From assembly GCA_012845835.1 (NCBI GenBank), contig JABAKD010000011.1, forward strand, positions 12,219,865 through 12,283,864: a DNA stretch of 64,000 nucleotides, in the 5' to 3' direction. Below, in pieces: positions 51,701 to 61,582 of this stretch. The first letter of the stretch is position 1; every line of letters begins with the position of its first letter. A program made the position numbers and the translations under genes. The notes below the pieces were generated by a model, which saw only the letters and a list, made by a program, of their open reading frames with translations, was not told where the DNA came from and did not search any database. This DNA is from Undaria pinnatifida (lineage: Eukaryota; Sar; Phaeophyceae; Laminariales; Alariaceae).

Positions 51701-54700
51701 GCATGTTCAATCAGAGAGCCACGGGTCAAAAGTGCCATACACGCGATATGTGCACTGAGTACGTCTTGCGTAGGCATGTCCTGTAACCTTAATTCTATCG
51801 TACCATACAGATAGTGGCACTCCGTTTTAGGAGGCGTTACTCTTCTCTAACACGAGCTGCCTCGGAGAAATCCTGTGACAGGAAAACACTAGCACGTAGA
51901 CGGGGTGATGCCTTCCGGTGTTTGATGCCTTCCGGTGTTGTATCGTATCGTCTCTCTAGAAACCTCCGTTCGTCTTCCGACCGACATGTTCGTTGGACTG
52001 TCTTTTTTGTGTCCGGAACATGATAGCTGCCCAACCACTACGAGTACCGCTGGCGGAAACACCGCACTCACCCTACGACTACTTCGGGGGTCATGATCTC
52101 CGTGTAGTTGTGGTGAATCTTCTTCAGATCCGTCTCCGCGTCCGCAAGGCGTTGGGCCAGCGCGTCTCTCTCTTCCCTTAAAGCTTTCAGCAGCACAGTC
52201 TGGCTCAGCCCCTCCTTCGCGGCGCGGAGACCTCGACAAGCATGCACCATCACCTGAACAAACGACAATGATTGGCGGCCGCAATTCGCAACCGGCCGTC
52301 AGCCATCAGCCGCTGCTTCCGCCAAAGATATTTTCGCGCCACCGAAAACGGGACACGAGTTTCTATGTTGAACGAATTACGCAGTACTATTTGATCTTTT
52401 ATGCACATTGGCGGGAGGAAACATGCACACAATGCACATGGATCTTGAGTGATGGACACGCCCAAAACCAAGAAGGGGTCGCTCTTTCCCGTTGTGGTGC
52501 GGGCAGATGAGTACCTGCATGATATCCACGGGCCCGGTCTCAATGAGACACAAGCGTTAAAATAGAAAAACAGGTTGTAGCAGTGGTCCGCCTTGCTATA
52601 AGCATCTGCCTCAAACACATATCTTCCCCGCCTTTGACAGCCGCAGCCATCTGCCTCAAAAACATATCTTCCCCGCCTTTGACAGCCGCAGCCACGTCTT
52701 GGGGGGACAAGCTAGTTGTAGTTGCAGTAGAGTAATACCTTATGATGTACATTTAGCGGTACTATTTAGTACAGTAAAATACGGTCACGTCTCCGACACG
52801 CAGTGTTATGATGACAACATTTTTCGCATTTTTTTCACCTACAAAAATTTGGAGCACACATCGTTCACACTTATTTGGTACTGTTTGATGACCTCCTCCT
52901 GCTTAAACCGACCAGCCCGAAATAAGCACGCAGCGCACCGGGGAGCAGCACGCTGGTGTTGCATTGAACTATCTAAACACGTTATTAATACTAGAGCACA
53001 ATTTTTTGGCTGTGATACCGATGCACTGCTCGCCTGGAATTTGTAGCATAGCTCGACGAAGGATCTCGCGCAAGCCGAGCAGTGCTCGGCATCCGACTTC
53101 GCCTGCGTGTCTTGCAACGATCAACGTGTTACGTACAGAGCAAACGGTACAAGGCGCGAGGGAGATACTTGGTACAACGTACAAGGTGCAGGTGCAAAGT
53201 GCAATATACACGATCCAAGGTACACGGTATAAGGTATAAGGTATAAGGTATAAGGTACAAGGTACAAGGTACAAGGTACAAGGTACAAGGTACAAGGTAC
53301 AAGGTACAAGGTACAAGGTACAAGGTACAAGGTACAAGGTACAAGGTGCGAAACAAGGAAAAATACGCGACTAGATTTGCTCGTAACATCGGGTAGCTCG
53401 TCACTTGACACTAGATAATATTGTTATTCACCCTGTTTGGGCAGCTTTCGCTATACCGTGCAAGGTATTACCTTGGCCCGATTTTAACATGCTTAGACTA
53501 TACCGGGTAACCGCATCGACGTTTTGGGGAACAAAACCCTTGGAATCAGTGCACGATGCTTGTTGTAGTAGAAAGAGCCGACTAAATCTGCGATACCGAC
53601 ATTTGTACAGGCAATTACACCCTCCGCACTCTCTTTGAGATACACATCCATCCAAGAGCGAGCGTGCATGACCCAAAGTAGAGCCTACATGGTGCCGAAG
53701 AAAAGTACCCCCCCCCCCCTCCCCCTCCTCCCCTCGAGTGTCAACGGTTCTAAGACTACGACTTCGCATGAAATGCGCACACACCCTTCCGCCCTCGCCC
53801 CTCTTTCTGCCCCCTTCACCCCCCCCGCCCCCCAGATGACGGCGAAAACCGACGGCGAAAAACCGACGGCAAAGAAAACAACGAGAAAAGAGCAGCGCAT
53901 CGCGAATCACGAGAAAAACTCAGGTATCAAGAACCACGAATCACAAATCAAGCACCACAAACGGCAAACCAAGAACCACGGATCTAGAAACACGAGAAAA
54001 ACGGTGCTGCGGAGACCAAAAATTGGTAACTTGATAGGTTTTCCCGACACCCAAAATAAGACCAACTTGAAAAAAACGGGAAGAAGGGCGAAGAAACCGG
54101 GGAGCTCACCCTTTTCCGTTCTGAGGTAGCTTTCCATGTCCACGAAAGCCATGCCGAATTCCTTGTCCATTTCCGCCTTGAGCTCGAGAAGCCGAGCGCT
54201 CAGCCCCGCTTGCAGGCGCGATTTCATGGTAACCAGCTGGTTGGTGGACGACACGGCCTTAATGGCGCTGCTGCCGCTGCTGTCTCCCGTTTCCACCTGC
54301 CTGAACCTCCGGAACAGTCGCTCCACCGTCTCCACGTTGTAGGCGCTGTGGTAGTTTAAGGCACAGTCCAGTATTGGAATTAGTATTACGGCAGTATTCG
54401 CCAAAATAGGCGTCGTCAACCCGTTTGCAATTGGAAACCCTTTTGGGAGAAAAGTTACTTGGGACTAGTATCGGGAGGGGTTTTGGGGCTCTAAAGGGGT
54501 TAAGGCAGTACGAATTGTAGGTTAATTTGTCCGTTGGGGTGCCACTAGAAGAAGGCTAGCGAAAATTCCAAACTGAGCCTTATATCATTGTATTCGTATT
54601 TCCAAAGTAAGCCCATAATGCTGCGATTTCCTGCAACAACCGAATGCTCTGGTAAAAAAACCCATATCACAGACAACCAGGCGCTTCGTCCGCGCGTATG

Positions 54701-57553
54701 AAAAGGACACGACTAGCAAGACAAGCGAGTGGCAAGCCTAAACCTTAGCATTTCGCTTAAATGTAGGCAAAGTAAACCATAGTTGCGTAGCCAAAATTTG
54801 TACATACAAGACCAATCCGTGCTGTTTGTTATTACCTGCGCGCTACTTCGCTCGGAACAGACGTTTCAGACTCGCTGCCTGCCTCCGACGGAGCAAGAAG
54901 TCTCACGGCGCACGAGTTTAGCGCCCTCACGTCGGCCTTCAATATCATGATCAGAGAGTTGGCTTGCTTCAGGCACTCTTCGTTTGTTGCCACGTTCTGC
55001 CGGAGTGTGTAGGGGCAAGCAAGGATCAGCAGATATGCACGAGCACGAGAGATGTAGAGACTATTCAGCGGCGCGTCTTGTGTCATAACTTCATTCGGCC
55101 GGTTGGACTGATTACAATGGAACGGGACTGTTCTTTGCCGTTGGGTCCGTTCCAAGCTGTAGCTGTGTGGCTGTGATGTGTGTGTTAGTCAAGCTGTTAT
55201 TAATAGTCAAGTTGTTAGCCAAGGTGGGGGGGGTGGGGCGGGGGGGGTAAGCTGGAGGCCAGGAACAGGGAGTTGATTGTTCGTGTAGATCGGAAAGAAA
55301 GGTGGAGCTGGTCAAAAAGTTGACGGAATACAGAAAGCTACCTGGTATTAGAGAAGAAGAATACCAGGTACTACCCCAGAAAAAGGCCACATATTGAGTG
55401 TTGGGAGACTTGAGGGCGTTGGCAGCATAAACCGCCAGTCGCCCTTTCGGTGGAGGCATGCGGCCGTTTTGACGGAGGCCGCCTTTTGAGGGAGGCATGC
55501 GGCCCTTTTGACGGAGGTATGCATGACGAGAGGCGCGGCGCGTAGGGAGAAAGGATACTCACCCCCCGTTTGCCTCTCTGGGGCATAGGTAATAAGAATG
55601 CAGGCACATATATGGTGAGGAAGAGGTCAAACAGACATCACGAGAAAAACATGCGCATGTCTTCTGCTGCGCATACAGCACGCCTTGTACTAAGCAACGA
55701 AAACAGAGGGTCTCAGCCAGCCTCAACAGCATTATTACTACGAATAACATTAGGCTACAGTCTAGTCTAATATGGAGGTTTGAGCCTACCTGGGTCATCG
55801 AAAGCATGTTCGCAAGGCGGAGAGATCGGCAGTACTGCAGTTGCTCTTCAACCAAAGCGGCCACGTTCTTGCCTGTAGCCCCATCCCTCATCTTCGCCTT
55901 CATCGCCACTATTGTGCTCTCGACAGGCGCCGCTACCTAAAATATTACCGCACAACGTTTTGAGCTTGAATCTTGATACCCACCGGCACGACCTGGTGCG
56001 AAAATACGTGGAAAGTGTGGTGAGCTTGATTATTTTTCCCCATCCGCCCGAGGATGAAAAAAACAAACAAACACCAGCAACTCTTTCCCGATGCGGACGG
56101 CTACTATGTTAATATGGTGGCCGTACATGTGTTCTATGCATGAAGCACTCCGATCTGCATCAGGATGAGGCAGGCGATGCAGTACAGCTGTGGCTTCAGC
56201 AGGAAAAAATTACCAAATAATAATACAGACAGCACCGCGCATCAGGCACGGACAGCAGTGGGGGGCTTCCAACAGTGCTGATTGAATAGTGCCACTGCTC
56301 CCTGTAGTGCCGGTGAAATCTCTTGGCAACACTTGAATTGCCTAAAGTAGCCCTACTCCTAATAGTGCTGGTGCCCTGAACAGTGCCGGTATACTGGGCT
56401 GGCACATACAAGTACAGTACCAGGTACCCGCACTACTACTGCTGGGAGCTGGACATGCTTCCGACGACGGCAATGAGCATAGATGGCTATACAAGTACAA
56501 AAAAGCGGCCGTCCTGTGGTACAAACCTGGAATCACCGTCTACCACACCTATTATCGCCATATATATATCTGTGCACTCACAGCACAGCACGCTATAGTT
56601 TACAGCCTCTACCACGACCCACCTGCAGTGACACTTGGAAGGTACTCGTGTAAAATGAACAGAGGTTGGCGCCGCGACGCTGTGGCGACCCGATCTTGTT
56701 TCCTTTGCTTTTTTACTTGATCTTGTTAAAATTTTCGACGGTTTCACGAAGCAATCATCAAGTCAGGAAAAAACAAATGTTACTGCTGTACCCGGTTATC
56801 CGATTGATACTCGATGGATACCCGGCATCCTGGGCGGATGATCTGGTACTTTTGTTACCCGGTACCCACTCCCGGTAATTGCTTGCAGAGCCGCACTGCC
56901 AGAGTAGCCGCATATACGTACAGAAGAGGCTTTTGCTTCGAACGCCGAAACGACTTTATTTAGCAGTCCACCTGGATGGCAACGCAATTACACGTTGGCA
57001 TGATTATGCAGAGCGGTATCACGGCGACACGGCAGCAGTGTGAGCATAGTCTATATCTGTGCGGCGTGATGCGTGTGTGTGCTCTTTTCACAAAGACAGC
57101 AGGTCTAGCAGGTATACGGTATTTACGCGACGGTAACATCACTGCTGTTGTACCATACCATTTATTTGTTTTTTGTGGAATGTATCCGCGGACCTCCGTC
57201 CGGACCCCTCGACCCTTCACCGCTTCATAAAAAAAAACGTTTCGATAATTTTTATTTTTCGATGAAAAGACCGCATGATTATTGGCCAAGACCGCGCTTT
57301 GCGTTGAACCTGTAACGACCACAACGTAGACATACGTTTGCAGCTCTATTTTTTATGTTTCACAACGCAACGGCATACCTGGTACCCCGTTCTGGAAAAA
57401 GTCTCTCTTTTTCGCTGCTCCCCCCAACGCACCCCTGAGCACGGCGGCCCAAGAGCACCCCAGGGAGCACTCGGAAAGTACCTGCTGTATTGTACACACC
57501 TCGAAGTTCGTCGCGATGGACAACGGGGGGGACGCAACCCGATCGAATTTCAT
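39758..57553 (-). CDS. Large coiled-coil protein of unknown function, 17 exons
   Basis: Exons: 57553-57500, 56644-56623, 55935-55790, 54996-54836, 54345-54110, 53110-53019, 52901-52860, 52538-52515, 52253-52072, 50821-50662, 49473-49315, 47786-47688, 46833-46767, 46026-45929, 43420-43248, 41018-40898, 39814-39758. They total 1893 nt (630 residues), with matching phase at every junction. The first 250 residues are helical without heptads (e.g. VAALVEEQLQYCRSLRLANM and TVERLFRRFRQVETGDSSGS). Long coiled coils follow: LRAAKEGLSQTVLLKALREE, RDALAQRLADAETDLKKI, EQEADLARLKAEIYSLRRDH, AEAREAKTEEELRKVQQDLE and LRDQEMELRDFSNLQDEMAT. The C-terminus is short and basic. No enzyme motif; a cytoskeletal or centrosome/flagellar scaffold is possible but only inferred. 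The two 5' exons and the small exon at 52538 are the weakest calls. Confidence 0.75.
40228..40316. mobile_element. TTAA-ended MITE, copy 1
   Basis: 89 bp beginning TTAACCCCTT and ending AAAAGGGTTAA, with inner CACTGGAAACCCGTTTTGGG. It matches 42872-42964 and 54416-54503. Too small to code; ends are inverted repeats. Confidence 0.8.
41069..41143. repeat. 11-bp tandem repeat CAATGGGTAGA
   Basis: About seven units with occasional changes (e.g. AAATCGGTAGA), starting about 50 bp upstream of the acceptor of coiled-coil exon 41018-40898. Confidence 0.85.
42724..42796 (+). tRNA. tRNA-Phe (GAA)
   Basis: A 73-nt cloverleaf. Acceptor GCCTCTA pairs with TGGAGGC (one G-T); D arm GCTC...GAGC; anticodon stem TGGCA/TGCCA with loop CTGAAGT gives anticodon GAA; five-base variable region; T arm ACTGG-TTCGATC-CCGGT. 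Discriminator A; CCA not encoded. A run of seven T at 42802-42808 is the Pol III terminator. No intron. It is nested in an intron of the minus-strand coiled-coil gene, on the opposite strand. Nuclear type, since it has strong A and B boxes. Confidence 0.95.
42802..42808 (+). terminator. Pol III T-run terminator of tRNA-Phe
   Basis: Seven T residues, five bases after the discriminator base. Confidence 0.85.
42872..42964. mobile_element. TTAA-ended MITE, copy 2
   Basis: 93 bp from TTAACGCCTT to AAAGGGGTTAA, with inner CACTGGAAAGCCGTTTGTGG. It sits 75 bp downstream of tRNA-Phe. Confidence 0.8.
43805..43985. repeat. 12-bp minisatellite GTTTGTGGTAAT
   Basis: About 15 units, open on both strands because the period is a multiple of three. 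It is followed at 43992 by a flank shared with the array at 45254-45536. Confidence 0.9.
44163..44566. repeat. 9-bp tandem array AACTAACCT/AACTAACCC
   Basis: About 44 units of 9 bp with T/C alternation in the last base. Not a telomere repeat: the period and sequence differ from CCCTAAA. Intronic in the coiled-coil gene. Confidence 0.9.
45254..45536. repeat. 12-bp minisatellite GTTTCTGATAAT
   Basis: About 23 units with higher-order variants (GATCATGATGTT, AACGTTTTCTGAT). The right flank GTTGAGATCCTCGAGCAAGG resembles the flank of the array at 43805-43985. Confidence 0.9.
46209..46275. repeat. 9-bp repeat TGTGATATT
   Basis: Seven units with single changes, intronic. Confidence 0.85.
46470..46690 (-). 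repeat. AGTGCCGGT dispersed repeat, copy 2
   Basis: Contains CCGGCACTA, GGCACTATAGAGGGA and GATTTCACAGGCACTA, in inverse orientation to 38930-39120. More rearranged than the other two copies. Confidence 0.5.
47009..47325. repeat. 37-bp tandem repeat, about eight copies
   Basis: Unit AGTAAGATAATTACTTGATT followed by TTAATAGGTCTATAGT, with small insertions such as CTTCGAAGT. Intronic in the coiled-coil gene. Confidence 0.85.
47942..48147. mobile_element. 206-bp MITE with 16-bp inverted ends
   Basis: Left end AAGGGTGTGCTCGGTA; right end, reverse complemented, AAGGGTGTGGTCGGTA (15/16). The inside has repeated CGGTA/TACCG motifs. No ORF and no obvious target duplication. Confidence 0.7.
49125..49224 (-). 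pseudogene. Ghost copy of the 3' half of coiled-coil exon 49473-49315
   Basis: Reads NLRRSLLGPSQKKAAKDTQD versus NLRLSLLGTSQKKAAEEIHD in the real exon, at an offset of 169 bp. Similarity continues about 40 bp into the intron (TATCCTTAC). The AAG donor codon became AAT. Confidence 0.75.
49776..49830 (-). pseudogene. Ghost copy of the 5' end of coiled-coil exon 49473-49315
   Basis: Matches the acceptor and first about 12 codons (EQYGQGLASLNP versus EQYGRELAWLNP) at an offset of about 327 bp, then stops at a TAG. Confidence 0.65.
49900..50315. repeat. 87-bp tandem repeat, about 4.7 copies
   Basis: Units begin near 49903, 49990, 50077, 50164 and 50250 with AAGGGTTTGCAGAAGAGG, then TGTCAACCCTTGTCCT and ATTCCAAGTATG. 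Copies are 80-90% alike. Intronic, beside the exon ghost at 49776-49830. Confidence 0.85.
50910..50980 (+). repeat. G tract with GGGAGGGCGGGAGG repeats
   Basis: A G run at 50913-50931, then two GCAAGGGAGGGCGGGAGG units and a second G run, about 90 bp upstream (in gene sense) of the acceptor of exon 50821-50662. Confidence 0.8.
52603..52693 (-). repeat. 45-bp duplication with open frame beside a coiled-coil exon
   Basis: Two near-perfect 45-bp units, reading KGGEDMFLRQMAAAVKGGED (minus strand). The period equals 15 codons and the composition is helix-like, so it could be an extra or former exon. I found no donor that keeps the frame, so it is not in the model. Confidence 0.6.
53155..53347. 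repeat. 7-bp repeat ACAAGGT
   Basis: About 13 ACAAGGT units after four ATAAGGT units. Intronic, starting about 45 bp from the acceptor of exon 53110-53019. Confidence 0.9.
54416..54503. mobile_element. TTAA-ended MITE, copy 3
   Basis: It begins TCAACCCGTTTGCAATTGGA (left end degraded) and ends CTAAAGGGGTTAA. It lies about 70 bp upstream (gene sense) of coiled-coil exon 54345-54110. Confidence 0.7.
55985..56075 (+). mobile_element. Retroposon 3' tail with hairpin, copy 3
   Basis: Plus strand: GAAAATACGTGGAAAGTGTG, then GGTGAGCT, then CCCCATCCGCCCGAGGATG followed by A7 and CAAACAAAC. It matches the minus strand of 63530-63640 over about 80 bp. Confidence 0.6.
56262..56420 (+). repeat. AGTGCCGGT dispersed repeat, copy 3
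   Basis: Colinear with 38930-39120: ATTGAATAGTGCCACTGCTC, AGTGCCGGTGAAATC, CTTGGCA, then GGCTGGCACATACA. Confidence 0.65.
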
Positions 57554-59469
57554 CGAAATCTTGGAGGTGAGGGATTGAGGAGTGGTTCACAGCAGCAGCA
57601 GTGTGGCTCACAGCAGCAGCGACGTGGTGGTGTTGGGCTTGTTGTATTAGCATCTCCTCGAGCGGAAGCCCACATCGGGCGGCGCCGGGCGATGGTGCGA
57701 GCGGGATCGTGGGCTAACACGGTAGTATATGCGGGGACTTGCAGTGAGCACATTGTGGAATCCGACGTAACAAGTATTCCGCCAGGGTCAAACAAACAGG
57801 AACCTCTGCGCTTTTCAAGGCTTCGTTTGATTTGCCGGCAGCAGCAGTATTAATTTGTTGCTCCAAAACACCCCCGCGGTCATGTCTCCCAGCCGAGCGC
57901 GCTGTGTTGCAACGCGAGCTGCACCTTGCGATGTAGTCATTTGGTACACGGTCGCCCGCGAGGGGAGCGCAGATTTTCTCCTGGCTCCATGAAAAGCCCT
58001 TCGTCCGTAGTCGTTCCTTCCGCTTCGCATTGTCTTCGGGGCAACTGCTCTTCGCCTCAATTTCGAAATCGTTTCTGTGCTTTCAACCCTCACTTACGTA
58101 CGCGTCTTTGGCCCCATCGGTATCTACGAGTACAAGTAGCGTGCTATTCATGATGCTGTAGGCATAAGGCTGAACAGTACCCACCCCCCTTGCACATTGC
58201 TGTGATAGGCCAGGGCTTCGCGTTGCACCTAGGCTACGCTATCCCTATCATCTATGGGAGCAACCAGCAGCCCCGGGACATGGCAATTGATGATGCAGTT
58301 TATCTTCAATACTATCAATTAAAGCAATCAATGGGTTCAACAGAAGCAGGGCGGGTTGTCTTTTTTGTCCTTTTTTTATTATAAATGTTGCAGTTGCAGT
58401 TTCTGGCTGCCTGTTTTGCTTTGTTTTCATTTTTGTCGTTGTCATTTTGGTTCGCTCATCATTTTGTTGTTGTTCTTCCTGCCTAGCTGCTGGGTACCTC
58501 TCCTCTCCTCCCTTCTGCGTTCCTGTTTCCATCTTTCTTCACGTTTTTCTTTTGCTCTTCTGTCTTATTCTTCTCTTATTTTTTTCTTGCAAATAGTCTG
58601 GTGTGCTGGCTTTCATCTGCTGTGTGTTTCACCCTCGTACAGTATTCATTGCGGTTGGAATTGCATGGCTACAATCACCTCCCTGGTATTTTTTGCGATG
58701 TGTGCGATCTCAGTCTTGTACCTGGCAGTTTGTTATTTCAGAGCTCGTTTCTTATGCGATGTAATCGAAGACAACGGCACCAACACTGATTGCGCTGGAT
58801 GCAGATGGGTGAAAATATCAGTTTAATGTGAACAACACACAAGAGTGGGTGTGGTTTTAGTGCTTTACTGAATTGCCTCACATTGCTCCATTCTCCACTG
58901 GCAGCGTGAAATCATTTTCTGCTTTCCACCACGTCAGAGGCCCCGCTGCTACTACGAAGCATGGCGCTGCTCACAGCTCAAGCATTTGCTTCGCAAAAGG
59001 CTGACGGTCACGTGCGTGCAGACCAAAGTCAGGAGCCCACTTCCGCCTCGGTTGCGCCCTCCCTCCTCCCTAATTCAAAGACCCATAAAACCCTTGTTAA
59101 TAGAACACTACTAACTGTACCTTTTCTACTAGGTACGCGTACCGCGGTGCAGCAGACTCGTACGAGTACGTACTACGTAGATGTCATTGGAGCTGTTTAA
59201 CTACCGGTCTACAGGTAATACCAGTAATTTGGTGGCTATGTACGTCAGCCCTTGCTTGGCTAGTCAGTTCTGTAAGGTTGGAGTTTCATTATACCCAGTA
59301 CCGGTATGTACACGAGTAGGGCACTCCACGTGTTATCGTCTAGCTCGCTCGGCCAAGCGTTGTACTATAGTTGTATTATAGTTGTATTGTTAGCTTTGTA
59401 TTGTACCTGGTACGTATCATGGTAGGGTAGTAGATTTCAACGTTAGTCCTCGTTTAGTATAAACATACA

Positions 59470-60365
59470 AATACACTCCTGTCGAAACTCATCTTTGCAA
59501 GCTGTGTGTGATACTCCGATCGCGCGTATTACGGGTTGTGTGTCCTCACCAAGGATATAGGTTGGCGACTCCCCTTGGAACTACAGTCAGTGTAGCTATC
59601 AGGGTCAACAGGGTGATGTTAGGCAGACTGTGCGCGCAAACTATGAAAACCCGTTTTTGAGGGGGACAAAATCTGACAGCTGTGGAAGGAAATGCATCAG
59701 TTTATCAAGTGAATCCTTTGAGTCGAATAACCGGTGAGGGGAGGGCGGAGTTTTTAAGGACGTGGGGGCCTGGGTTTGATCAAGAGGGAGCGAGGGGGGG
59801 GGGGGGGGGGGGGACGATGGGCGGGGCAGGGGGGGGCGGGACGGGCGGGGCAGCTCAATCTGTGCGTGGAAACTATAAATCCTTGGAAGGGATACATCTG
59901 ACGTTTTTGGAAAGAATGCTCCAGTTTATCATGGGGGGGGGTCGGGACGGTCGGGGCAGCTCAATCTGTGCGTGGAAACTATAAATCCTTCAAGGGGATA
60001 AATCTGACGGTTTTGGAAAGAATTCACCTGTTTATCATGTATATCCTGGAAGTCGTACAACCAGTGAGGAGAGGGCGGAGCGTTCAAGGGGGTGGGGGGG
60101 GGGGAGGGGGGGGGGAGGGGGGGGGGGCGAAAGGGTTTTTGTAAACATCTTCAGGTCGCACAGATGTAGGGGTTTGCTGTACGCGTGGTACTAGGTCTGG
60201 GCGATGGTGCGGGTGGTGGGGAAGGAGGGGGCGGTGGGCGGGGGGGGGGGGGTGAATTGCGTGGATTGCAGCAGCGGCATGGATGGCTCTAGAAAGATAA
60301 TGAGGTGATCTCAAGTTCGCGGAAGTGTTTATTACTCTGGCATATTTCGATGTTAGGTGGGGCGT
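59470..60365 (+). mobile_element. Compound G-rich element, copy e (long form)
   Basis: The most complete copy. The 5' module (GTCGAAACTCATCTTTGCAA, GGTCAACAGGGTGATGTTAG) leads to a G-rich middle with a doubled CAGCTCAATCTGTGCGTGGA. The 3' module (GGTTTGCTGTACGCGTGGTA, TTTCGATGTTAGGTGGGGCG) ends at an AT microsatellite. Confidence 0.75.
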
Positions 60366-60451
60366 ATATATATATACCGAATGCTAGCATTTTCAATCGT
60401 GCTGTGAAGTATTACATTAATTGTTAATACTCATGTCCCTATATATCAAAT

Positions 60452-60738
60452 CCGGTCGCCCCGGTGGCGTGTCAGATAATCCTCGAGCCTGCAATAGGTC
60501 AGTTTCGCGAGTTTGAGCCCCCCCAAGTGCCTACTCGTATATATTCCTGGGGACTCTTTCTTGTGCACAAATTGACTTGCGGAAAGCGCGAGAGCGTGAG
60601 TTAGTAACACTCGATGAAAAGTCGGCGAGCAGTGGGATTGCTGAACCCTGTGCGCGATGAAAATTGAAGGCAAGAACCGGGGGGAAGGGACGCCACCTGT
60701 GACCACGGCTTGTCCAGAAGCTGGAAAGTAGAAGTGTG
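60452..60738 (+). mobile_element. tRNA-derived SINE, copy 2
   Basis: Full-length match to 16708-16995: CCGGTCGCCCCGGTGGCG at the 5' end, weaker B box GAGTTTGAGCCCC, body, then AGAAGTGTG and an A-rich tail (CAAAAATAACATAAAATAAA). Confidence 0.8.
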
Positions 60739-60964
60739 CAAAAATAACATAAAATAAAATACTAGTCAATGAATATTACTGAGGACTACGGCCACTGGCC
60801 TGGGGTGGCATTGATGATTAGACTCTCAGCTATAACATACCAGGTACCAGGTATATATATAGGGAAATGGAATAGTAGATAAAAGGAGAAGATGTGGGGA
60901 AAGGAAATGGGCAAATGGTTGGCGGAAGATACCACTGAATTATGGTGTGATCATTCGACTTCAT

Positions 60965-61355
60965 ATTCCGCCCGTCCGTCCCCCCCCCCCCCCCCTTCCC
61001 CCCCCCCTCCAACCCCGCTCGCTTTTAATCAAAACCAGGCCCCCACGTCCGTCAAAACTCCGCCCCCCCCTCACCGGTTATTCGACTTACGACAGGATTC
61101 ACTTGATAAAAGGATACATTTCCCTCCACAGCTGTCAGATTTTGTCCCCCTCAGAAACGTGTTTTATATTTTCCGCGCGCAGACTGACTACCATCACCCT
61201 GTTGACCCTGATAGCTACACTGTAGTTGTAAGGGGAGTCGCCGACCTATATCCTTAATGAGGACACACAACTCGTAATACGCGCGATCCGAGTATCACAC
61301 AGCTTGCAGAGATGAGTTTCGACGAAATCTTCGATCTCACAGCTGGAGTGTATTT
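60965..61355 (-). mobile_element. Compound G-rich element, copy f (short form)
   Basis: Minus strand, 5' module only, ending in a C/G tract at 60980-61010. It points toward copy e with the SINE between them. Confidence 0.7.
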
Positions 61356-61448
61356 TCATTTTTTATAATATTAGGTGCTACTGCTGCTTTGAGGAAGGAA
61401 ATTCGATTTACATCGGAAAGGCATCTACGCTACATTTTCGGAGGGCAA

Positions 61449-61582
<134 letters not shown>

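Noticed and set aside
57516-57566. Plus-strand first exon (MDNGGDATRSNFIEILE, followed by GTGAGG)
   Set aside because: It overlaps the minus-strand first exon of the coiled-coil gene and no matching downstream plus-strand exon was found. I kept the minus reading, with low confidence for both.
58356-58826. 156-codon hydrophobic Cys/Phe/Leu-rich frame
   Set aside because: Arises from T-rich low-complexity DNA; no regular transmembrane spacing and no family resemblance.
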